This document shows positions 34,084 to 40,831 of a DNA stretch of 40,831 nt, in pieces. The notes below the pieces were generated by a model. It saw only the letters and a list, made by a program, of their open reading frames with translations, was not told the DNA's origin and made no database searches. Numbering within the stretch: position 1 is the stretch's first letter; each line of letters starts with the position of its first letter. The stretch lies in contig JAISFN010000082.1 in assembly GCA_031263585.1 (NCBI GenBank), forward strand, positions 1 to 40,831, given 5' to 3'. The position numbers and the translations under genes were made by a program. Source of the stretch: Prevotellaceae bacterium. Its GTDB lineage: Bacteria; Bacteroidota; Bacteroidia; Bacteroidales; UBA932.

Positions 34084-36417
34084 TTAATCGTAGGGGACAA
34101 GTACGCGGAACCCGAGACTACCGTTGTGGCTTAAGCTATTCTCGGGAGCGCAGACGGTACGGAAAATCGACCGGCAGTGCCGTTCATCAGTACAAAAGCT
34201 GCCGCCGCGGATAACCTTATGTTTCCCTGTAGCCGGACCTGTGGGATTGTTTTTTGGACTTTTTGAATAGCCTCCGCCTTCAATGTACCAGTCGGAGCAC
34301 CATTCGTATACATTCCCGCTCATGTCGTACAAGCCCAATTCATTGCTTTGCTTTTTACCAACGGGTTGAGACTCCCAAAAGCCCGAGATATTATCCTTAC
34401 TGTTATTGGTATACCATGCTACTTCCGACAAGGTATTGCTTCCGGCATATTTATACCCTTTACTATTATTGCCGCCGCGTGCAGCATATTCCCATTCGGC
34501 TTCGGTGGGTAGCCGTCCGCCAACCCAGATGCAATATTCCGTTGCACCATACCAGCTGACATTGGTTATGGGATGATTTTCAAATCCTTCCTTAACAGCC
34601 CATTTGTTATCGGTATATTCAATCTGGATGAACGGAGCCGATATATCAATTAACCTGTTGTTTTTGTACCGACCACTGGAGTCTATATTTAAAGCATTTA
34701 AAAATGCAGCATATTCATTGTTTGTAGTTTCGGTTTTGCTTATTTTAAAACCATTAATGGTCACTTGGTGTGCGGGTTGTTCGTTAGGATAACAATTGTC
34801 AAAATCCATATTGCATCCCATTGTAAATGTTCCCCCTTCAACTTTAACCAAATTATTATGAACATATTGAATAATATAGGCATCCGATAGTGACGAATCT
34901 GGATTCTCATTAGTAGTACCAGTATCTACAGGGTTTTGTTTATTGCAATTATCATAACGTTCTTTTGCATGTGGGTCTTTGGGGTTTATTTCCAAAAGTT
35001 TTTTGTATTGATCTTTTGCATCGTCAAGCTCCTCGCTTTCGTATAAAAAATCGGCTACAGATAATAGCTTCTGGCACTGTTCTATTTTACTAAGTTGAGT
35101 ACTGACATCTATACTTGCGGATGTTTGATAAAGTTCGTAGTTTTTTCTGGCACAATCGTAATCTCCTTTATCAAAACATGCTATAGCATTGTGTAAATGT
35201 TCATCTTGTTCTGTATTTGTTATTGAGGATGGTTCTACTTTTTCTAAGGAATTTAATTGTTTTTTGGCGTGCGGATCATCCGGATTCATTTCCAAAACTT
35301 TTTTATACTGAGCAATAGCGTCATCAAGAACATTGCTTTCGTATAAAAAGTTTGCAACAGCCATAGTTTTCTGGCATTTATCCGTCTTGTCAAGTAATCC
35401 AGAAATATCTTCACCCGAAAAAATAGTATGGGTTTCATAATTCTTTTTCGCACAATCGTAATCACCTTGAGTAAAACATTCATTAGCTTTTTTCAGAAAG
35501 TCGGAATCGACAGTTATTTTGCTTTTCGACAGTTCGCTGATGCGCTCTTTAGCCCAGGGGTCATCCGGATTCAGTTCCAGCACTTTTTTATATTGTTCAG
35601 CAGCCTCATCCAATTCCTTGCTTTCATACATAAAATCGGCCACGGCCAATGTTCTTTTACATTTGTCGGCTTTATCTACCAGTTCGGTAACATCTTGTCC
35701 TGAAAATATTTTGTGAGCCTCGTAATTCTTTTTTGCACAATCGTAATCACCTTGAGTAAAACATTCATTAGCTTTCTTCAGAAAATCGGAATCGGCAGTT
35801 GGTTTACTTTTCGACAGTTCGCTGATGCGCTCTTTAGCCAGAGGGTCATCCGGATTCAGTTCCAGTACTTTTTTATATTGTTCAGCAGCCTCGTCCAACG
35901 CCTTACTTTCGTACATAAAATCGGCCACGGCCAATGTCTTTTTACACTTGTCTGCTTTGTTCACTAAATCGCTAATATCTTGTCCTGAAAATATTTTGTG
36001 AGCCTCGTAATTCTTTTTCGCACAATCGTAATCGCCTTGTGTAAAACATTCATTGGCTTTTTTCAGAAAATCGGAATCGGCAGTTGTTTTACTTTTCGAC
36101 AGTTCGCTGATACGTTCTTTAGCGCGTGGGTCGCTCGGATTCAGTTCCAGCACTTTTTTATATTGTTCAGCGGCTTCATCCAATTCCTTGCTTTCATACA
36201 TAAAATTGGCCACGGCCAATGTCTTTTTACACTTGTCTGCTTTATCTATCAAGTCACTAAGATCTTGCCCTGAAAATATTTTATGAGCTTCGTAATTCTT
36301 TTTTGCACAATCGTAATCACCCTGAGTAAAACACTCGTTGCCCTTTTGCAGAAATTCCTGGCTGTAGCCTGTTAAACTACATGATAATAGAAAACACAAT
36401 ATGAAAAATCGTTTCAT
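34084..36417 (-). CDS. Secreted TPR-repeat protein with formylglycine-generating-enzyme-like domain
   Basis: A 777-residue protein with a signal peptide (residues 1-19, ending LTGYSQ). Residues 22-401 are four almost identical 95-residue units, each with NECFTQGDYDCAKKNYE, KTLAVADFMYESKELDEAA and QYKKVLELNPDDP: TPR-like helices with paired cysteines. A fifth, diverged unit follows. From about residue 525 there is an FGE-sulfatase/SUMF1-type domain: VEGGTFTMGCN, KTETTNNEYAAFLNAL, PITNVSWYGATEYCIWVGGRLPTEAEWEYAARGG, YDMSGNVYEWCSDWY and KVIRGGSFCTD...FRT. Such domains often act as non-catalytic C-type-lectin-like modules in Bacteroidota, so enzyme activity is not assured. Confidence 0.88.
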   Translation of the reverse strand: MKRFFILCFLLSCSLTGYSQEFLQKGNECFTQGDYDCAKKNYEAHKIFSGQDLSDLIDKADKCKKTLAVANFMYESKELDEAAEQYKKVLELNPSDPRAKERISELSKSKTTADSDFLKKANECFTQGDYDCAKKNYEAHKIFSGQDISDLVNKADKCKKTLAVADFMYESKALDEAAEQYKKVLELNPDDPLAKERISELSKSKPTADSDFLKKANECFTQGDYDCAKKNYEAHKIFSGQDVTELVDKADKCKRTLAVADFMYESKELDEAAEQYKKVLELNPDDPWAKERISELSKSKITVDSDFLKKANECFTQGDYDCAKKNYETHTIFSGEDISGLLDKTDKCQKTMAVANFLYESNVLDDAIAQYKKVLEMNPDDPHAKKQLNSLEKVEPSSITNTEQDEHLHNAIACFDKGDYDCARKNYELYQTSASIDVSTQLSKIEQCQKLLSVADFLYESEELDDAKDQYKKLLEINPKDPHAKERYDNCNKQNPVDTGTTNENPDSSLSDAYIIQYVHNNLVKVEGGTFTMGCNMDFDNCYPNEQPAHQVTINGFKISKTETTNNEYAAFLNALNIDSSGRYKNNRLIDISAPFIQIEYTDNKWAVKEGFENHPITNVSWYGATEYCIWVGGRLPTEAEWEYAARGGNNSKGYKYAGSNTLSEVAWYTNNSKDNISGFWESQPVGKKQSNELGLYDMSGNVYEWCSDWYIEGGGYSKSPKNNPTGPATGKHKVIRGGSFCTDERHCRSIFRTVCAPENSLSHNGSLGFRVLVPYD
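35215..36354 (-). repeat. Four tandem 285-bp units inside the TPR/FGE gene
   Basis: Four 95-codon units, very similar at the DNA level. For example, the stretch reading AATTCTTTTTCGCACAATCG or a close variant recurs at about 285-bp spacing (near 36300, 36010, 35730 and 35440). A fifth, more diverged unit continues to about 34930. Recent tandem duplication is likely, and copy number may vary between cells. Confidence 0.8.
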
Positions 36418-36882
36418 TGTTTTAAAATTTTGCGGTGTTCTGGTTATTAATAAATCATAAATCAGATTCCCGATATTTAACGAAAAAATATTACTAATGT
36501 ATTAGATATTATACCGAACAAGAATTTAAAGAACAAGGATCAAAGACTTTATGAAATATAATAACGAATAAAACAACTGTTTTTCAAATAATTAATTTTA
36601 ACAATACGCATAAAGTCTTTGTCCTTTTGTCTTTATATCTTTAATCTATATAATCTCTATTTTACATTCTTTAAATCAAATTATTATACAGAGTTGAATA
36701 AGGTATACAATTCGAGCATAAATATACGCGATTTTATATAAAAAAGAAAATAAAAAAAAAATTGGTGGTGATGTAAGAAGTATGATGATATAAATACTTA
36801 ATAATCAATGAATAAATTTCTATTTCTTTACATTATGTGTTTTTTTATCTCTATAACACGATTTTTGAACTTCATCATCCGT
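36418..36882. other. Intergenic region with a long imperfect inverted repeat
   Basis: 465 bp without a gene. The only structure seen is the inverted repeat at 36535-36627, listed separately. No -7 box with good spacing to the FGE-like gene was found. Confidence 0.5.
36535..36627. repeat. Imperfect inverted repeat (~19 bp arms, extendable to ~32)
   Basis: AAGGATCAAAGACTTTATG (36535-36553) and CATAAAGTCTTTGTCCTTT (36609-36627) are inverted copies with two differences, and similarity extends outward with gaps. The 55 bp between shows no coding capacity. Possibly the core of a small mobile repeat. Confidence 0.5.
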
Positions 36883-37257
36883 TCACTTTTGAATGGGACG
36901 TTCTGCTCCATCAAGAAGAACATTCCTGCATTCTCCCAGCAGACGGTTCTCCTTTCTTGAATTTTTTCCGGGTAATTCCCCTAAGCTCTTCAAAGTTTTA
37001 GACAATATATCCGGCAGGAGATGAATCCGGACATTAACCAAAGGAATACAGCTGGGTTTCCTGTTGCAGGATGTACGCTGACGGGGATTCCCTTCCAAGG
37101 TAAAACAACTGGAATACTCATCCCAATGATATTTGAAGCTTAGGAGTAGAGTATCAAATTCCTGAATGCTAAAACCTGTCATGCTCAGCAATTGACTCGA
37201 CGTTTTTCGAACTTTGCCGTATTTCATTGATATAGATATATGCTCTTTATCTTGCAA
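36883..37257 (-). pseudogene. IS5-like (DDE) transposase remnant with internal deletion
   Basis: The minus-strand frame reads TSSQLLSMTGFSIQEFDTLL, KYHWDEYSSCFTLEGNPRQR, then jumps at IPLV-NVRIHLLPDIL to SKTLKSLGELPGKN, LLGECRNVLLDGAERPIQK and stops. This is the N-terminal and early catalytic part of a transposase common in Bacteroidota (pattern LDGTERPIQRP). A central piece and the whole catalytic C-terminal half are missing, and the start is a TTG. Inactive. Confidence 0.65.
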
Positions 37258-37363
37258 AATATATAAAAAAACCTTATACGAATTTATTCATTATAAACTC
37301 TTTTGAACTACGGGCAAGCATCATAAAAAAATACTTGTAACTTCGCTGAAAAAAAGTAGGCAT

Positions 37364-37948
37364 TTGTTCAAGCTAAAACAAAACATAGAGAAATTATCCG
37401 ATAAGAGATTGCTTCAACATTATAAAGATACGCATGATACGGTGTATTTGGGTGAATTGTATAAACGTTATATGCCGTTAGTGTACGGTAGTTGCTTGAA
37501 ATACCTGAAAAATAGGGCAAACGCACAGGATGCCGTAATGAAGATTTTTGAAGAACTGCTTGAAAAAACATTGAACTATGCGGTGCAAAATTTTAAATCG
37601 TGGTTGTATATTTTAACTAAAAACTATTGTTTGATGCATTTGCGCAGAGAGTCGAAACATAAGACAATAAGTTTTGAAGATAATTTTATGGAATTGGCCG
37701 ACGATTTTCATCTTGATAAAGTAATGGAAGATGAATTGCGCGTAAAGGCTTTGGAAGATTGTATCAAAGCATTGTCTGCTGAGCAACATGCAAGTGTTAC
37801 GAAATTTTATATCGAAAATTTATCGTATGTAGAAATTTGTGAAATAATGAGTTACGATATTAGCAAAGTAAAAAGTTATATACAGAACGGAAAACGTAAT
37901 CTTAAATTATGTCTTGAACGTAAGGGAATTAAATCGGCAGCATTTTAG
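37364..37948 (+). CDS. ECF-type RNA polymerase sigma factor
   Basis: A 194-residue sigma-70-family factor. Region 2 starts with LLQHYKDTHDTVYLGELYKRYMPLVYGSCLKYLKN, followed by AQDAVMKIFEELLEK and the -10 recognition stretch FKSWLYILTKNYCLMHLRR. The region 4 helix-turn-helix is YVEICEIMSYDISKVKSYIQNGKRNLK. It begins at a TTG at 37364; no in-frame ATG keeps region 2 intact. A one-mismatch -7 box TAACTTCG sits at 37338-37345. The next gene, 14 bp downstream, looks like its membrane anti-sigma/TonB-type partner, so the two probably form a signalling pair. Confidence 0.85.
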   Translation: MFKLKQNIEKLSDKRLLQHYKDTHDTVYLGELYKRYMPLVYGSCLKYLKNRANAQDAVMKIFEELLEKTLNYAVQNFKSWLYILTKNYCLMHLRRESKHKTISFEDNFMELADDFHLDKVMEDELRVKALEDCIKALSAEQHASVTKFYIENLSYVEICEIMSYDISKVKSYIQNGKRNLKLCLERKGIKSAAF

Positions 37949-37962
37949 ATTGTAGCAGCATA

Positions 37963-39300
37963 ATGAGTTATATAGATAAAATACGGGCATATCTGCAATC
38001 GGAGCGGCGTGGTAAACTGGCGAACGAGCTCGAACGGGAGGCTATGGACGATGTTTTCCTGAACGATGCTCTGGACGGTTTTGCATCGGCTAGCGATAAC
38101 GGAGAAATGCTTGCCGATATGGATTTGTTGCAGGAAAACTTAGACCGGCGGGTACATAAATGTACACGAAAGCATAATATACACTGGGTTGCAACGACGG
38201 CTGCTGTTTTATTAGTTTTAGTAACAGGTTATTGGGTTGTAAATACTGAAACGGCCAGTGAACCCCAACTCGCTATACTGAAAGAATTCAAAATTGAACA
38301 AGATAATAATATATTAGACGATTATAATGCTGCTGCAAAAGATGTTCCTGCAGATGTACCGGATGACATGCTTGCGCGGGAGAACAAGCTGCGTAAAATA
38401 TTTTCGGAAGAATTGAGTGAAAAAAACTACAGTAAAAATGATGAAAAAATCGTGGCTCCGGCTGTATCCGATTTAAAAGTTGCGATGAACGATATTGCCA
38501 TCGAAGCCGAACAGGAACTTATGGAGGAAATACAGCATGTTGAGGCAAAAAAAACAGCACCTGAGGAAAACGCAACGGATTTGAAAATGTGGCAAGCACA
38601 AAGTGAAAGATCAATGTCATTAAGCAATTCGAATATCCGCATGACAATAAATGACACAAATTTTGATAACCAGAATTTAGACAGGTTGCCAACAATTACC
38701 GATAATTCAAGACTGGCGCAAATTAATAACCAGAATACTTATTATGCCGGAACAAACGAATCGAATTTGAGTAACCGGCGTTTAAACAAGGCGCTTAATT
38801 TTGTCGACAATAATGCAAGATCGTCAATACAGATGCAATCGAATGTGAGTAAGGAAAAACCCGACGAATTTAATAAATTTGTTGATAAACAGCTCGATGA
38901 AGTTGTTGTAACGGGTTATGGTAATTTGCAAAAGAAAACAGTTGCGACAGTGGCGACTCCTGCTCAATCCCGTCCATTGACTGGTGCTGGCGACTTGTTA
39001 CCGACTATTAATAAAAATATATTGGAGCCTGTAATTGGTATGGATGAATATGAAAAATACATTGATAAACAATTGGTTTATCCCGCCGATGCCCGCAAGC
39101 AGAAAAAAGAAGGCAAAGTAATGCTTAGCTTTCTTGTGGCAGACAATGGCTGCCCTTACGATATAAAAATCGAAAAAAGCCTTTACAATAGTTGCGATGA
39201 AGAAGCCGTGCGTTTAATAAACGAGGGCAGTAATTGGAACCCTTCTCCCAATAATCCGCAAAATCGGGTAAAATATAGCATCAGCTTTAAGCTGAAATAG
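37963..39300 (+). CDS. Membrane protein: anti-sigma-like N-terminus, SusC-like motif, TonB C-terminal domain
   Basis: A 445-residue protein. Residues 1-70 are a cytoplasmic helical segment (RREAMDDVF-like region; LANELEREAMDDVFLNDALDGF) that may bind the upstream sigma factor. One membrane helix lies at about 74-93. A long periplasmic linker follows. Near residue 312 it contains DEVVVTGYGNLQKKT, the conserved N-terminal motif of SusC/RagA-type TonB-dependent receptors. Residues about 355-445 are TonB_C-like: YIDKQLVYPADARKQKKEGKVMLSFLVADNGCPYDIKIEKS and DEEAVRLINEGSNWNPS. It lies 14 bp after the sigma factor gene. Likely links outer-membrane energisation with sigma control. Confidence 0.85.
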   Translation: MSYIDKIRAYLQSERRGKLANELEREAMDDVFLNDALDGFASASDNGEMLADMDLLQENLDRRVHKCTRKHNIHWVATTAAVLLVLVTGYWVVNTETASEPQLAILKEFKIEQDNNILDDYNAAAKDVPADVPDDMLARENKLRKIFSEELSEKNYSKNDEKIVAPAVSDLKVAMNDIAIEAEQELMEEIQHVEAKKTAPEENATDLKMWQAQSERSMSLSNSNIRMTINDTNFDNQNLDRLPTITDNSRLAQINNQNTYYAGTNESNLSNRRLNKALNFVDNNARSSIQMQSNVSKEKPDEFNKFVDKQLDEVVVTGYGNLQKKTVATVATPAQSRPLTGAGDLLPTINKNILEPVIGMDEYEKYIDKQLVYPADARKQKKEGKVMLSFLVADNGCPYDIKIEKSLYNSCDEEAVRLINEGSNWNPSPNNPQNRVKYSISFKLK

Positions 39301-39338
39301 GCTTATTCAGTAAATAAAAATACAATCGCATGATAATA

Positions 39339-39655
39339 TTATAAAGTTCCTGATTCTACAATAAAGCTACCCTGCATAACATATATTTTATCCGAGTCGA
39401 TAATCTGCGATATGCTGTGGAATACAATAATCACCGTCCTGTCTTTTTTATGGCATTTAAGCTATTTTAATCTGTTCGATGAATATGGCATCTAAGCTGG
39501 CAGTGAGTTCCTCTATAAAAATAATAGACATATTTTTAATAAACATCCGGGCAATAGCTATTTCTTATTGCTGCCCGCTCGACAAGGGCAAAACTGAGTT
39601 CATACTCATGCTTGGGACGGTGGCACCAGCTAAGGAAATTCCATAAATTGTCCTG
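39339..39655 (-). pseudogene. ABC transporter ATPase remnant
   Basis: The minus strand reads SVLPLSSGQQ, a stop in the signature region, then EIAIARMFIKN, IIFIEELTASLD (degenerate Walker B and D-loop), stops and a frame change, then DRTVIIVFHSISQIIDSDKIYVMQGSF (H-loop His kept). The N-terminal Walker A half is missing. Several nonsense codons and at least one frameshift make it inactive. It sits between the convergent TonB_C gene and the AMP nucleosidase gene. Confidence 0.75.
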
Positions 39656-39661
39656 AAAAAT

Positions 39662-40432
39662 TTAAAACCTCAGATGTTTTACCGAACGCCCGTCCCGTTT
39701 AATTAGTTTTAATGCCTCAATACCTATTTTTACATGCGATTCGACAAATAGGTCGGTAATCACTTTGTCGCTCTCCTTGGTTTTAATTCCTGTTGAAATC
39801 ATCGGCATATCCGAGGTCAATAATAGAACTCCGGTGCTAATGTTATTGGCAAATCCGGCAGTAAAAATAGTCGCTGTTTCCATGTCGACAGCCATGCAGC
39901 GTATTTTTACAAGATATTGTTTAAATTCCTCATCGTGTTCCCATACTCGGCGGTTGGTTGTATACACGGTACCCGTCCAGTAATCGAGTCCGAAATCGCG
40001 AACGGTTGTAGATACGGCGCGCTGTAAACTAAAAGCCGGCAAAGCCGGTACTTCGGGCGGTAAATAATCATTCGATGTCCCTTCGCCCCGAATAGCAGCA
40101 ATGGGCAATATCAAATCGCCCACCTTATTTTTTTCCTTCAGCGTGCCACATTTGCCTAAAAATAAAACGGCCTTGGGGTGGATAGCTGATAGCAAATCCA
40201 TTATAATGGCTGCATTGGCACTGCCCATGCCAAAATTTATCATGGTAATGCCATCGGCCGTAGCACAAGGCATGTTGGCATTAGGGTCGATTATCTCTGT
40301 ACCTTGCCATTCGGCGAATTTATTCAGGTAATATTTAAAGTTCGTCAATAAAACGTGTTGCCCTAAATCGCTTAACTCGCTGCCGGTATAACGCGGCAAC
40401 CAATTTTTAACAATTTCTTCTTTTGTCCTCAT
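39662..40432 (-). CDS. amn: AMP nucleosidase (nucleoside phosphorylase family)
   Basis: Hydrolyses AMP to adenine and ribose 5-phosphate, setting adenylate levels. The ATG at 40432 (MRTKEEIVKNW) is used; the longer frame begins at a TTG. In 256 residues: ITMINFGMGSANAAIIMDLL, AVLFLGKCGTLKEKNKVGDLILPIAAIRGEGTSNDYLPPEVPALPAF, the substrate-binding MAVDMETATIFTAGF block (conserved Met-Glu-x-Ala/Thr core of the phosphorylase fold) and TSDMPMISTGIKTKESD. This is the short Bacteroidota form, without the extra N-terminal domain of the E. coli enzyme. A -7 box lies at 40459-40466. Confidence 0.88.
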   Translation of the reverse strand: MRTKEEIVKNWLPRYTGSELSDLGQHVLLTNFKYYLNKFAEWQGTEIIDPNANMPCATADGITMINFGMGSANAAIIMDLLSAIHPKAVLFLGKCGTLKEKNKVGDLILPIAAIRGEGTSNDYLPPEVPALPAFSLQRAVSTTVRDFGLDYWTGTVYTTNRRVWEHDEEFKQYLVKIRCMAVDMETATIFTAGFANNISTGVLLLTSDMPMISTGIKTKESDKVITDLFVESHVKIGIEALKLIKRDGRSVKHLRF

Positions 40433-40458
40433 ATACAATGATTAATTGGGTAAAGATA

Positions 40459-40466
40459 CAAAAATA
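40459..40466 (-). promoter_or_regulatory. -7 promoter box of the AMP nucleosidase gene
   Basis: TATTTTTG on the minus strand fits TAnnTTTG, 27 bases upstream of the ATG at 40432. No TTG at -33. Confidence 0.35.
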
Positions 40467-40650
40467 CGTAAACCGGTAGTTGAGTTCACATATTTTCAGC
40501 AGGATAAATATATGAAAAAACAATAAAACATTAAATTATTGATGTGAAAAATGCAGTTTACCTATAAGCATTCACTGTTTCCTGTTTGCATCATTCCACA
40601 TAGCCTATTATAACTCAAAGTAAACAAACTTTACAATTAAAAATAATAGC

Positions 40651-40672
40651 GGGTGTGTCAAAAAGTACACCC
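40651..40672. repeat. Hairpin at the probable left end of an IS1182-like element
   Basis: GGGTGT (40651-40656) and ACACCC (40667-40672) are perfect inverted 6-mers around a 10-base loop, 91 bp before the transposase ATG. GGGTGTGTCAAAA-type ends are typical of several Bacteroidota insertion sequences, so this is a likely terminus. The other end lies outside the window. Confidence 0.45.
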
Positions 40673-40762
40673 TCGAATTTTTTGTAAAAAGTCTGGATTT
40701 TCCCAATCCCGAACTTTTCTATGTGTCCTAAAATTTGTATCTTGAGGCATATAACATAACTT

Positions 40763-40831
40763 ATGGTAAAGGTACAATTTAAATCTTACAATTAAGGCCA
40801 AACGGTATTATTTTCCTCCCGTTTAGATGAA
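40763..40831 (+). pseudogene. IS1182-like transposase, 5' end with an in-frame stop (runs off the window)
   Basis: ATG at 40763 opens MVKVQFKSYN, then TAA, then GQTVLFSSRLDE up to the edge. IS1182-type transposases of Bacteroidota begin M-V-K-x-x-F-K-x-Y-x-Q-G-Q, so the TAA replaces the expected Gln codon. It is probably an inactive copy unless translation restarts downstream. The rest is not visible. Confidence 0.6.

Noticed and set aside
34084-36417. Repeats in the TPR/FGE gene as a CRISPR array
   Set aside because: The 285-bp units are in-frame coding repeats with TPR-like residues, not short repeats with spacers.
9200-40831. Alternative genetic code as an explanation for in-frame stops in pseudogenes
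   Set aside because: All three stop codons appear inside the broken genes, frameshifts occur too, and intact genes end normally with TAA, TAG or TGA.

Overview
The window looks like a chromosomal segment of an AT-rich member of the Bacteroidota, most likely Bacteroidales. The reasons are a PorP/SprF protein paired with a large Ig-repeat adhesin that ends in a type IX secretion (T9SS) C-terminal domain, repeated -7 promoter boxes of the TAnnTTTG type, a TonB_C protein carrying a SusC-like DEVVVTGYG motif, and little sign of Shine-Dalgarno sequences. No rRNA, tRNA or CRISPR array was seen.

Layout. 1-8.9 kb: edge of a lipoprotein gene, a small antitoxin-like protein, mtgA, the PorP/SprF-adhesin pair, a sigma-54 response regulator bracketed by two copies of a ~105 bp MITE-like repeat, and class II aldolase. 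9.2-10.0 kb: a decayed IS1-family transposase. 10.4-24.8 kb: a large Ter stress module. It has two TerD proteins, a TerA-like protein, a broken TerX-like gene split by a ~1.7 kb insertion that carries a thioredoxin-like lipoprotein gene, three TerY-type vWA proteins, a coupled YggT-like membrane protein, a PP2C phosphatase, a divergent Ser/Thr kinase, a TerB-like protein, and a P-type Ca2+ ATPase ending in a clear terminator. 24.8-28.1 kb: a DUF6265-VOC fusion, an IS110-family element whose transposase is split by a -1 shift at an A9 run, a MORN-type protein, and a cluster of gene shards. 28.1-33.8 kb: RluA-type pseudouridine synthase, panB, a secreted hypothetical, cytidine deaminase, a glucosaminidase-LysM protein and an NSS-family Na+ symporter. 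34-40.8 kb: a TPR/formylglycine-generating-enzyme-like protein with near-identical 285 bp repeats, a transposase remnant, an ECF sigma factor followed by a membrane anti-sigma/TonB_C-like protein, a dead ABC ATPase, AMP nucleosidase, and the start of an IS1182-like element already carrying a stop codon.

How it works together. The Ter module is the most interesting part. The vWA proteins, PP2C and kinase form the phospho-signalling set known as the TerY-P triad. TerD proteins have acidic Ca2+-binding motifs, and the Ca2+ pump lies directly downstream on the same strand. A metal/Ca2+-linked, membrane-associated stress or defence response is the natural inference, but the trigger and output cannot be read from sequence. 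The window also holds about ten broken genes or insertion-sequence remnants, which suggests a genome undergoing active decay and mobile-element turnover.
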